Source of the DNA: Brettanomyces bruxellensis
Lineage: Eukaryota > Ascomycota > Pichiomycetes > Pichiales > Pichiaceae
DNA: 64,000 nucleotides
Assembly (NCBI RefSeq): GCF_011074885.1
Contig: NC_054688.1
Location: forward strand, 1,302,001-1,366,000
Reading direction: 5' to 3'
The notes beneath the pieces are model-generated. The model had not been told where the DNA came from. It ran no database searches and was given only the letters and a program-made list of their open reading frames with translations. This document shows positions 19,769 to 28,080 of the stretch, piece after piece. Positions within the stretch are counted from its first letter, which is position 1. Every line of letters begins with the position of its first letter. The position numbers and the translations under genes are program-made.

Positions 19769-19980
19769 TCTACTTGGGATCTAATAAGTGTCTACTTGAT
19801 TACTAATTAGTTTGTACTTGATTACTAATTAGTGTCTACTTGATTACTATTTAGTACCTACTTGGTGGGTATCTACTTGTTTAGTATCTACTTGCTTGGT
19901 ATCTACTTAGTATCTACTTGCTTGGTATCTACTTAGTATCTACTTGCTTGGTATTTACTTGCTTAGTATCTGCTTTGTTA
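19769..19980. repeat. TATCTACTTGCTTGG repeat zone
   Basis: Imperfect copies of TTGATTACTAATTAGTGTCT give way to GGTATCTACTTAGTATCTAC and GTATCTACTTGCTTG. Confidence 0.8.
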
Positions 19981-20496
19981 GTCTCTTCTTGGTAAAATCA
20001 CCATTTACATCTAGATATCTGCTTAGCATCTATTATCATCTACTCTGCATCTGTTTCAACAATACTCCGTATCTGCATTTCATATATTACCCCAACCAAA
20101 TCGGTGTGCTCAACTACCATCATCAATTCTGGCTTATCCTGATATTCTCCACTCTGATGACATAAGCAATGACATTGTTTTCATCTTCAACCTCAGTGTT
20201 ATGCATAATACAAAGATTGTAAAAGAGAGTTGTTCGAGCCAAATAGTTCCAATTGAGAATTCGACGCTGAAATATTCATTTTTATTCTGCTCACTTCGAA
20301 AGTTTGGATGAATGAACTCTGGTTGTCACGTGATGTACATCTATTCAACATCGACTAAGTATTATTTGGCTTCTACTTAGTGTCTATTAGTCCTCGGGAT
20401 CAACTTGGTGTCTACTGTGAAAGTGCATGATGGGTACTTAGAGTCTGTTTAGTGGATGCATATCAACTTGTGTACTAGATACTGAATACTTGGTGT

Positions 20497-20590
20497 CTAC
20501 TTAGCGCTTATTAGCCTACTTAGTGCTTATCAGCCTACTTAGTGCTTATCAGCCTACTTAGTGCTTATCAGCCTACTTGGTGCTTATATA
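20497..20590. repeat. 19-bp tandem repeat
   Basis: CTACTTAGTGCTTATCAGC repeated with period 19 at 20497, 20516, 20535 and 20554, plus a partial fifth copy. Looser copies extend left to about 20341. Confidence 0.9.
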
Positions 20591-20923
20591 ACCTCTTGGT
20601 GCCTATTTAGTCTGCTTGTATAAATATCCTATTTACTTTTCCTGTATCATATACTCATCTATTACCTGTAGTCCACTTATCATCACTTGCTTATCTGCAT
20701 CTCCTGTTTTCTTCATGAATGCTCGGCCCCTCCCAGATCGACGCGTCGATGGAATCAATTTTTTCCTCGGCAAATCTTTTCCTCTCGCCTTTTCCTCTTT
20801 TTTTTCGTCTCTCCATTTATTTACTTTTCAAATTCTATACCATCTTGTATATTTCCACCTCTTTGCACTTATCGCTGCTTTTTTGTCCAAACCAAACTCA
20901 AGCCTGTAGCCACAAACAGCAGT

Positions 20924-23900
20924 ATGGCTTCTACTATGCCGAATACAGCAGCTTTGAGCAACAGTGGCGATAAAACTGAAAAAACCCTAGCTTCTTCACT
21001 TGGTGAGCTAGTACAAGCATCAAAAAATCTTCCAAGACGGTCAAATGGCGTCGGATCGCTCAGAAGGAGCCTTGCGGAGATCCGGAGACGCGCCATGGAC
21101 ATGCGGAAGTACAACAAGGAGGGCGCAAAGCGGAATCCGTACAGCAAAGTGCATTATTTGATGATGGGGAAGGGAATAACGATTGAAGACATGGAGGACG
21201 AGCTCCGGTCGATCGACGTGCGTCCGGTCGGCAGCGACGCCTCGGCGGTGGTCCCTGGGAGAAGGCAGGCTGCGGGAAAAGCAGAAAAAGCGGACGGCGC
21301 CGGCGCTTTCGGTGATGTCGGAGATTATATGGCTGTGCAGCGCCACGAGAGCATTCTGAGCGCCATTGAGCAGAGTTTGTCGACATCAGCGCGGGATTTT
21401 GACCGGTTCGTGAGTGATAATGTGTCTGCTGAGTGGAAAAAAAGCACGAGGAACGTCGAGAGCGCGCTCCAGAGCATATTGAAGCCGGCGCAACAGCCGC
21501 AGCCGCAGCCACACGCACGCACGTTCGACAAGGAGAAAAAGACTGCGCTCGCCTGGCGCAGCAGACCGTCCACGAATATTTTGTCCGCGCAGTACACATT
21601 TGAGGACGTGGGCAAGGATGCGAGCAGCGCTGCACGCGCCAACCCGAACGTGTCGCTGGCGCTCCGGCGCAAGTTCGAGCTGTATGCGCAGGTGGTGTAC
21701 AACTTGAACGAGGCGCGGCAGGCTGGGCGCTGGTACCCAATCTGTACTGTGTTTGCAGATCTTGCCAAACACGAGATGACCACTCGCGCCAAGCAGATGC
21801 ATGAGGCTTGGATGATTGTGCGCGATGTGTGTGGCGAGGGGGATGCGGAGCGCGAGGAGGCGAAACAGCGCCGAGTTGCAGGCGCGGGCAGCGCCAATAG
21901 CGCCAGTAGCGCCAGCGCATCGCGGCCTGCGCGGCTCGAGGAACGCAAGTTTGCGCGCGCATACACGGGCGAGGAGGCGCAACTGCGCCAGAAAATCGTC
22001 GCGCGCAGCAGAGCGTACTTGGAAGAGCAGTTCTTGGATCACGTGACCGAGCTGTACGCAAAGGTTGCGGGTGGCGCTGCGCCGGCATCGAATGCGCAGA
22101 AAGTGCAGAAGTTCGTCGAGTTGACGCGCAAGAGTAAAAACGGCAAGTGGAAGGTGGAAAATTTGACGTTTGTGAATTTGGTGCCGATCTGGGCGACGTT
22201 GTTCTACCTCATGCGTGCTGGGTGTTACGATGAGGCGCTAGCGCTGGTGGAGAGCAATGTGGATGGGTTCCAGAAGTTGGAGCGCTCGTTCCCGCTGTAC
22301 ATGCGCGCATACTGCGCCAGTGCAGCGCATGCGCTCCCTGCGGATCTTCACGACCGCCTGGCTAATGAGTTCAACCAGTACTTCCGGCGGCTTGGTGCAC
22401 AGAAGATGGACCCGTACAAGTATGCGGTGTACAAGCTGATTGGGCGCTGTGATTTGGCGCGGCGCGACTTGCCGTCAGTTGCGCTCACGACTGAGGATTG
22501 GCTCTGGTACCACCTAGGACTTGTGCGTGAGAGTGGTAGCGCAGGCGTGGATGCGGGTGCGGGTAGTGCTAGCGCAGTTAGCGCAGTTAGCGCAGGTAGT
22601 GCAGATAGCGCAAGCAGCGCAGGCGCGGATGGCGCATTCGACGGGCCGCTGCAGCCAGAGATCTACCGCCTTGGGGATCTCCAGCAGGCAGTCGTTTCCC
22701 TTGGCGCCAGCGCGTTCGACGGTTCGCGCAGCAACCCGCTCTACTTGCAAGTGTTGCTTCTCACCGGGCAGTACGAGCGCGCAGTCAAACACGTGTTTGA
22801 GTCTTCGGAAATGGACGCAGTGCACCTTGCGGTGGGCTTGGCGTACTACGGGTTGCTGCGGGTTGCGGTAAGCGCAGGGGGTGCTGAAAGTACGCTCGGT
22901 GCGCCGGATGCGCCCGCCATCCGTCTCATGCACGTGTCGGCGCAGGGCGTCGCGTCGATCGACTTTCCCCGCCTCGTCGGCCACTACGTCCGTGCCTTCA
23001 AGCTTTCGGACCCCCGCGTCGCCGCAGAGTACCTTGTGCAAATATGTATGTGTCAAAACACGCAGAACCCAGAGCTGGAAAAACAGCAAATTGCGATTTG
23101 CCAGCAGGCAGTCCGGGACTTGGTGCTCGAAACAAGAGAATTCGTTATTTTGCTCGGGCGCATCGACAAATCGGGAAGCCGGGTGCCCGGCGTGGTGGAA
23201 AAAAGGAGAAAGCTCCTCTGTTTGGACGATTCAACAACATTTTTGCACAATATCGCCGAAAAAGCAGCCCGCTCGGCCGAGCAGGAGGGCCGGCCTTATG
23301 ACTGCATCCTTCTATACCAGCTGGCCGAGGAGTACGAGACGGTTTTGGCAACGGTCAACGTGCTGCTGGGTGATTTCGCCGCTGCAGCAGACTTCCGTAC
23401 ACCACTTGGCCCCGTGGTGCAGGCAGACCGCATTCTAGGCGAGGCAAACATCGTCAAGTTGGCCCGCCGGTTGCTCAAGATGTACTCGGGCTCGGCCGAG
23501 ATGCTTGCGCGGACCTCTGCCTCCCGCCGGCACACGTGTGATGCTCTTTTGCAGCTGATCGATCTCTTTGTGGACTTCACATCGTCTGCTCCGGACCTGG
23601 TCGACATCTTGGCCCGGGTCAAAAGCCTTGGCCTCACTCCTTGCAGCCCGGACTTGTCCATGGACCGGATCCGGGCCAAAGCGGACGAGTTTTCTGCGCT
23701 CGATCAGCCGTTGGCCCGCTGCGTGCCCAACACGCTAATCGTCCAAATGAGCTGCATCTCTCAGCTTTTGTACGATTTGCAGCAGGGCATTGATGCCGTC
23801 CGCTTCGACCGGCTTGCCGGATCCCAGACCAACGGCTCCAAAGACGAGAAGATCCGCCAGCTCCGGCTCATGTCCAAGTACTGCATGGTGTACGCGGGCA

Positions 23901-23965
23901 TGGTGCAGTACAAGATGCCGCAGGAGGTGTACCGGACGTTGGTGAGCCTCGAGGCCGATGTGTAG
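20924..23965 (+). CDS. NIC96: Nic96/Nup93, linker nucleoporin
   Basis: 1013 residues from ATG 20924 (MASTMPNTAAL); the open frame above has no conserved content. Nic96 is the central linker of the inner ring of the nuclear pore and anchors the Nsp1-Nup49-Nup57 channel trimer; NUP49 is also in this window. Visible: an N-terminal segment with LGELVQASKNLPRR, the helical Nup93/Nic96 domain over the last 700 residues (WATLFYLMRAG, DPYKYAVYKLIGRCD) and the C-terminal VRFDRLAG and MSKYCMVYAGM blocks. Length exceeds S. cerevisiae Nic96 (839), partly from Ala/Ser/Gly-rich inserts (near residues 322-332 and 541-567) encoded by GC-rich short repeats. The central region is strikingly GC-rich. Order and orientation with YPI1 match S. 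cerevisiae. Confidence 0.93.
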   Translation: MASTMPNTAALSNSGDKTEKTLASSLGELVQASKNLPRRSNGVGSLRRSLAEIRRRAMDMRKYNKEGAKRNPYSKVHYLMMGKGITIEDMEDELRSIDVRPVGSDASAVVPGRRQAAGKAEKADGAGAFGDVGDYMAVQRHESILSAIEQSLSTSARDFDRFVSDNVSAEWKKSTRNVESALQSILKPAQQPQPQPHARTFDKEKKTALAWRSRPSTNILSAQYTFEDVGKDASSAARANPNVSLALRRKFELYAQVVYNLNEARQAGRWYPICTVFADLAKHEMTTRAKQMHEAWMIVRDVCGEGDAEREEAKQRRVAGAGSANSASSASASRPARLEERKFARAYTGEEAQLRQKIVARSRAYLEEQFLDHVTELYAKVAGGAAPASNAQKVQKFVELTRKSKNGKWKVENLTFVNLVPIWATLFYLMRAGCYDEALALVESNVDGFQKLERSFPLYMRAYCASAAHALPADLHDRLANEFNQYFRRLGAQKMDPYKYAVYKLIGRCDLARRDLPSVALTTEDWLWYHLGLVRESGSAGVDAGAGSASAVSAVSAGSADSASSAGADGAFDGPLQPEIYRLGDLQQAVVSLGASAFDGSRSNPLYLQVLLLTGQYERAVKHVFESSEMDAVHLAVGLAYYGLLRVAVSAGGAESTLGAPDAPAIRLMHVSAQGVASIDFPRLVGHYVRAFKLSDPRVAAEYLVQICMCQNTQNPELEKQQIAICQQAVRDLVLETREFVILLGRIDKSGSRVPGVVEKRRKLLCLDDSTTFLHNIAEKAARSAEQEGRPYDCILLYQLAEEYETVLATVNVLLGDFAAAADFRTPLGPVVQADRILGEANIVKLARRLLKMYSGSAEMLARTSASRRHTCDALLQLIDLFVDFTSSAPDLVDILARVKSLGLTPCSPDLSMDRIRAKADEFSALDQPLARCVPNTLIVQMSCISQLLYDLQQGIDAVRFDRLAGSQTNGSKDEKIRQLRLMSKYCMVYAGMVQYKMPQEVYRTLVSLEADV
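22553..22625. repeat. NIC96: In-frame GC-rich 9-bp repeat in NIC96
   Basis: Repeats of AGCGCAGTT and AGCGCAGGT encode an Ala/Ser/Val/Gly insert. The 9-bp period keeps the frame. Confidence 0.8.
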
Positions 23966-23972
23966 GGCGTGA

Positions 23973-24172
23973 TTACGTAAGCGTGACGCTTGGTAAGCGT
24001 GACGCTTGGTTACGTAATTGTTATGATTGATTACGTAATTGCTGCCTGCCACCCCTGGCTTTCTACGTACGGGTAATATATTTGTTAGATGTAAGTAAGG
24101 TTCATTTGTGTAGTCTGTAAGTATGTGCCCGAGCTTCTTTTTGAGATTTGCTGAAGACGTGTGATTACGTAA
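23973..24172. promoter_or_regulatory. Cluster of four TTACGTAA palindromes
   Basis: Sites at 23973-23980, 24010-24017, 24031-24038 and 24165-24172. Between the first two lies TAAGCGTGACGCTTGG in two exact tandem copies (23978-23993 and 23994-24009). TTACGTAA is a bZIP (Yap/CREB-type) recognition sequence. The location behind two stop codons is unusual for a control site, so function is inferred only from density. Confidence 0.45.
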
Positions 24173-24318
24173 CGCTTGGGTATTCCCAAGTTTACTGCTC
24201 TACATCCATGAACACAATTCTTAGAGGTACTCCTCACGATTATCCTGATATTGTATTGGTAACTAGATAAGTGGAATGGCATGTGTGCAGACATTCAAGC
24301 ATTTTCCGAATGTTCAAT

Positions 24319-24482
24319 CATTTCCTGCATTCAAGTATTTCCTCATCATTCATTCAACCATTTCCACATTCAACCATTTCCACATTCAACCATTTCCACA
24401 TTCAACAATTTCCTACACTCAAACATTTCCTCATCATTCATTCAACCATTTCCACATTCAACCATTTCCACATTCAACCATC
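24319..24482. repeat. 16-bp minisatellite
   Basis: CAACCATTTCCACATT with period 16 (starts at 24355, 24371 and 24387, and again in a second block from about 24443), separated by a variant block. Because 16 is not a multiple of 3, all three + frames are open and give look-alike repeat peptides; none is a gene. Confidence 0.9.
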
Positions 24483-24535
24483 ATCTGATCCGTCACCATG
24501 TATAACTCCAGCAAATGCAATCTAAATAGTGCCAC

Positions 24536-24952
24536 CTATTTCTGCCCCCTGCCTCCCTCAGGCCTCTTCTTCCTGTACCTTGGCTGAACCTCGTATGCAT
24601 TCGGCACAGAGCGCTCAGGATTGCTCTTGATTCCATTTCCGGCTCCAGCATCGCCAGAATCCAAGTCTGAAGATGATGATGACGAAGATGACGAAGACGA
24701 AGAGTCGGAATCATCGCTGCTGTCACACTCGTAATCACTGTCGTTCTGTGGATGAAAAATGCAGCATATCTTTGTCTTTTTCTTATTCAAGTGCTCGTTA
24801 TCGATCACCTTCTTATCCCACTTCACTTTTCTTCTCGGTTTTCTGGTTTTCGGCTCCCCGGAACTCACCAGGTGAAGCGTCGGTATCTCCACCCGTGGTA
24901 TTGTAATTGTGCGCGAAGATGATTGCTGGTTTTGTGATGTTGGTGGGTTCAT
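24536..24952 (-). CDS. YPI1: Ypi1, type 1 protein phosphatase regulator (inhibitor-3 family)
   Basis: 138 residues, ATG complementary to 24950-24952. Ypi1 binds the PP1 catalytic subunit Glc7 (with Sds22) and controls its nuclear activity. The diagnostic block is VKWDKKVIDNEHLNKKKTK followed by ICCIFHPQ, the conserved core of the PPP1R11/Ypi1 family. KVKW is the RVxF-type PP1 docking motif. After it come an acidic Ser/Asp tract with a run of about 12 serines and a basic C-terminus (RYRKKRP). Length is near S. cerevisiae Ypi1 (155). Confidence 0.93.
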   Translation of the reverse strand: MNPPTSQNQQSSSRTITIPRVEIPTLHLVSSGEPKTRKPRRKVKWDKKVIDNEHLNKKKTKICCIFHPQNDSDYECDSSDDSDSSSSSSSSSSSSDLDSGDAGAGNGIKSNPERSVPNAYEVQPRYRKKRPEGGRGQK

Positions 24953-25420
24953 TGTATGTAGTGTGATTTATGATATGCGAATTGAGGTATGCAGCTTTTC
25001 TGCCTTCTTTGGTTGCTGATTGGCGATCGTGCTTTGTTGTTTAGTAAATATGATGTATCAATTATGATGGTTAGGAATTTGTTAGTGTGGTGAATGGGCT
25101 GCTTGTAAAGGATTGGTGGGTGAGAATACTTTTTTACTTCCTATTCGCTTAAATCGTGATCGCTGATCTTCTTTTTTTCCTCATCCTTCTCTACCAAATT
25201 TATTTAGATTATTTTTTGTTTGAATTGTTCTACTCTACTCTCACTATCTTCTATTTCTCTCTGTTCCTGTTATTCTGTATTCTATTTTCTTCTATTCATT
25301 ATCTTCCTCTCTACTCCTTTATCTTTAGTTTAATTCTAGTGATCTCTGGAACGTGCTTAAGCAATGCTGTTTGTATCAGTACTGGAAACTGCCCTCCTGC
25401 GGATCTTACGCAACTCATCT

Positions 25421-25546
25421 TTATCCTATTTGGACATGTTATCCTATTTGAACATGTTATCCTATTAGGAGATGTTATCCTATTTGGAGGTGTTATCCTA
25501 TTTGAACATTCTATCCTATTTGAACATTCTATCCTATTTGAGGTGT
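25421..25546. repeat. 18-bp minisatellite, seven copies
   Basis: Seven contiguous 18-bp units starting at 25421, 25439, 25457, 25475, 25493, 25511 and 25529, consensus TTATCCTATTTGAACATG. The period is exact; changes are point substitutions, clustered in the last six bases. Confidence 0.95.
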
Positions 25547-25827
25547 GGTTTCCAACAAATCATAGTAACGAATACTTGGCTTTCAATTAGCTACTTTTTC
25601 TTGTTAGAGTTGGTGACTCTCATCCCCATTTTATCAAAGCTCTACCAAGATTGATTTTGTAGCATTGATAGGATACTCAGGCTAACCAGGAGCAACTGGT
25701 ATATTTTCTGAGCATGTAATACAGTAGTACATTAAGGGTACAGTTGTCTTTAAATATTTCACAAGTTGGTTACTATTGCATTTAGTTGAGTACTCTCTTT
25801 AGGTACGTACTTTCTTTTGTTAAGTAT

Positions 25828-25890
25828 CCCTTAGTCAAGTACCCTTAGTCAAGTACCCTTAGTTAAGCACCCTTAGCTAAGTATCCCTTA
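25828..25890. repeat. 14-bp tandem repeat
   Basis: AAGTACCCTTAGTC repeated about five times with small changes (AAGTATCCCTTAG, AAGCACCCTTAGC). Confidence 0.85.
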
Positions 25891-26055
25891 TATTTAAGCA
25901 TTCCATTTAAGTAAATACTATTACACTAATGATATATATAGTATATGTTGTAAAAAGAACAGTGGTAATAGCCACGGTATGAATAAACCCAAAAATTAAA
26001 AGCACAAAAAGCCCACCGAAATTATATTTTCCCATCCCAATTCATCCTAATCCCC

Positions 26056-28080
26056 TCACACCTTGATGGTTGGATACAAGCTTTCTATGCCCCGCGAGGA
26101 GGAACTGAACGACGGCAAAACTTTTGCCGCCCCTTTTTTTTCCGGAGCCCGCCCGGTGCGGTTTTCGGGCGTGTCCTGTTTTTCCAAAAGTCCCTTTAGG
26201 TAATCATTAATGGCGCAGACAATCCGGCTGTGCCTCTTATACTGCTCGAGCTGGTTGTCCTCGGCCTCTGAGAGCCTGAGGCAGGCGATCTGGGCCGCCA
26301 AGTCTGCCGGGCCGCACTTCTGAGATGTTCCCACGTGGAACTGTCCCTGCGCGCGGGCTGAGGGGCTACCAAACGCGTACTGCGGGTAGGCCGTGGTGCT
26401 TGCGCCGGTGTGCAGCGAGGAAGGCATTGCCGGGTACAACCTGAGCTGGCTGCGCGAGGTCGCCTGCGACGCGGTAGCCGGTGAGATGCCGGCGACGGAG
26501 GTGACGCCCTGCGGGCTGATTGCAGGGAGGGCAATTGGGGGAAGCGAGGCGGCCTGCTGCTGATAGTGGAGCTGAGGGAGTTGCAAGTGTGGGAGCTGCT
26601 GGGAACACACCGGGTGGTTGTATGACAGGTGGATGTTTTGATTTTGAATATTTGCGTTTTGAATATTTGTATTTTGGATACTTGCATTTTGAATACTTGT
26701 ATTTTGAATATTTGCATTTTGAATACTTGCATTCACATTCGCATTCTGCATATTTGCATTTTGCATGTTTGCATTCTGCATAGCCAAACTTTGCATGCCC
26801 TGCAAATTCTGCAAGGGCAAATTTTGCGCCTGCAAGCCCTGCATGCTTTCCGACACCTGCTGGAAGTAGGAAGAGGCGGCCGCAAGCTGCTGGCGGGAGG
26901 AGAAGCCGCCCATTGCAGGGAGCGCCGGCAGCGAGGGCACGGCGACCTGCTGCGGGGAGGCGGCCGGGAGAGAATCCAAGCGCGAGGCGAAGGGCACGCC
27001 GTAGACGGGCTGAATGTGGGCACGCTTGAGCTCGTTGTATAGCGCAGGGAGCTTGTTGGCGTACGGAGGCGCAGGGAGGCTGTGCTTGCGGCCGAGCGGA
27101 GGAAACGGCGCAGGGATCCCGGGCAAAGGGAAGTCCTGCATTCTACGCCCGCGAGACCCGGTCCGGTGTCCCCGGTGACCGCCAGCCGCGTGCGTCCGCG
27201 TGTGCTTCTTCAAGTCCTGCGGCCGCTTGAACCGCTTGCCGCACGTCTCGCACGCGTACGGCTTGAGCGGCACGTGCACCCGGAGGTGCGACGTGATGTG
27301 GTCCCGCTTCACCGTGACCACGCTGCATCCCTCCCAGCCACAGGCCAACGACAAATTTTTGTTGCATTTACGGCCCACGTGGAAATCGCACAGGTGGTCG
27401 TACAATTCACGGGCATTCGTGAAAACCTCCCGGCACCCGCGCCACTTGCACCGGAGGGGCGGCTGACTCTTGTTCGAGACTGCCGATGTCGACGTGCGAC
27501 GCATCGAGGGCGATACCGACGTCGCGGACGAGGTCTCGGGAGAATTTTCCGATGATCCCCTCGTACCCGAACTCTCGTCGCTTGCCGGTGACCCAGGCGA
27601 AGGGGCCTCTGCCAATATTGTGTTGAAGGTGGGCAACCTGCCCTTGCCAAAACTTTTTCGTGACATCGATTCCGTGGGGCGCCCTAGGGATATCCGAGTA
27701 GATCCCTGCTGGGAGTCACTGGGCTCTTTCTGGGCCTGCTCGGACTCTTGAGAAATTTCCGGTGAAATTCCCTGGGGGATTTCTTGTCTCATTTCCTGTC
27801 TTATTTCCTGTCTCATTTCGCGGGGAATTTGGGGGGGTTCTCGAGGGATCTCTTGTCTCATTTCGTGATTTATCCGTTGTGTCATTTTGTGACTGATCCC
27901 TTGTGTCATTCCATGACTGATCCCCTGGGAGATTTCTTCATGTCCCTTACTGCCTCCCTGATGCTCATTTCTGCCTGCCCCGTGTGCGGATATCGCCCGA
28001 CTCCTTCCAGGGCTCCCCTCCACGTCCATATACGCCACCGGGTGCACCTTTGGTGTTTTTTCTTGTAAAAGCGAGTCCAT
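26056..28080 (-). CDS. RIM101: Rim101/PacC zinc-finger pH-response regulator
   Basis: 674 residues, ATG complementary to 28078-28080. Rim101/PacC is activated by proteolysis at neutral to alkaline pH and regulates pH- and wall-related genes. Three C2H2 fingers (about 208-295) carry the family signature: CKWRGC with [12 protein letters not shown], then CGWEGC with [17 protein letters not shown], then [20 protein letters not shown]. Leu 230 in DHLCDF, invariant in the family, is encoded by CTG (27391-27393), which supports CTG as leucine. Flanks are low-complexity: N-terminal repeats of the type MRQEI/GISHxM (about 50-110), a Ser/Thr-rich linker, and a QNANIQ hexapeptide array (about 435-480). 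The gene is GC-rich in the finger region. A 2.15 kb upstream region suggests extended control. Confidence 0.94.
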   Translation of the reverse strand: MDSLLQEKTPKVHPVAYMDVEGSPGRSRAISAHGAGRNEHQGGSKGHEEISQGISHGMTQGISHKMTQRINHEMRQEIPREPPQIPREMRQEIRQEMRQEIPQGISPEISQESEQAQKEPSDSQQGSTRISLGRPTESMSRKSFGKGRLPTFNTILAEAPSPGSPASDESSGTRGSSENSPETSSATSVSPSMRRTSTSAVSNKSQPPLRCKWRGCREVFTNARELYDHLCDFHVGRKCNKNLSLACGWEGCSVVTVKRDHITSHLRVHVPLKPYACETCGKRFKRPQDLKKHTRTHAAGGHRGHRTGSRGRRMQDFPLPGIPAPFPPLGRKHSLPAPPYANKLPALYNELKRAHIQPVYGVPFASRLDSLPAASPQQVAVPSLPALPAMGGFSSRQQLAAASSYFQQVSESMQGLQAQNLPLQNLQGMQSLAMQNANMQNANMQNANVNASIQNANIQNTSIQNASIQNTNIQNANIQNQNIHLSYNHPVCSQQLPHLQLPQLHYQQQAASLPPIALPAISPQGVTSVAGISPATASQATSRSQLRLYPAMPSSLHTGASTTAYPQYAFGSPSARAQGQFHVGTSQKCGPADLAAQIACLRLSEAEDNQLEQYKRHSRIVCAINDYLKGLLEKQDTPENRTGRAPEKKGAAKVLPSFSSSSRGIESLYPTIKV
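26640..26775. repeat. RIM101: In-frame 18-bp array in RIM101 (QNANIQ)
   Basis: Units such as GCATTTTGAATATTTGTA on the + strand encode tandem Gln-Asn-Ala/Thr-Asn/Ser-Ile-Gln hexapeptides on the minus strand, with a Met-for-Ile version at its N-terminal side (MQNANM). Confidence 0.9.

Larger units (their letters stand above)
19732..20923. other. GEP3-NIC96 intergenic, repeat-filled
   Basis: 1.2 kb. Two repeat zones (19769-19980 and 20341-20590) share the core TCTACTTAG and flank about 350 bases of unique sequence with a TCACGTGAT E-box-like site near 20326. The last 200 bases are T/C-rich NIC96 leader. Open frames here lack features. Confidence 0.6.
23966..24535. other. Convergent NIC96/YPI1 intergenic
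   Basis: 570 bases between two converging genes. The left part carries four TTACGTAA sites and a perfect two-copy 16-bp repeat. The right part is a 16-bp minisatellite (24319-24482). Confidence 0.65.
24953..26055. other. YPI1 promoter / RIM101 3' flank
   Basis: 1.1 kb. T-rich sequence (25160-25330) is followed by a clean 18-bp minisatellite (25421-25546) and a 14-bp repeat (25828-25890). An open frame over the 18-bp array (25156-25590) has no ATG in frame and is rejected as a gene. Confidence 0.6.

Noticed and set aside
21060..22088. 342-codon antisense frame in NIC96
   Set aside because: GC-rich coding DNA has few stop codons on the opposite strand; Arg/Pro/Cys-rich composition and no motif.
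23973..24482. CRISPR-like array of palindromes and repeats
   Set aside because: Eukaryotic chromosome; units are contiguous with no spacers of constant length.
24271..24525. Three overlapping + frames of repeat peptides
   Set aside because: They are the three readings of one 16-bp minisatellite.
25156..25590. 144-codon hydrophobic frame over the 18-bp array
   Set aside because: No ATG in frame; openness comes from T-rich DNA and an 18-bp repeat, which never shifts frame.
25828..25890. CCCTTAG units resembling telomeric repeats
   Set aside because: The 14-bp unit with AAGTA is not a known yeast telomere repeat and is internal to ordinary genes.
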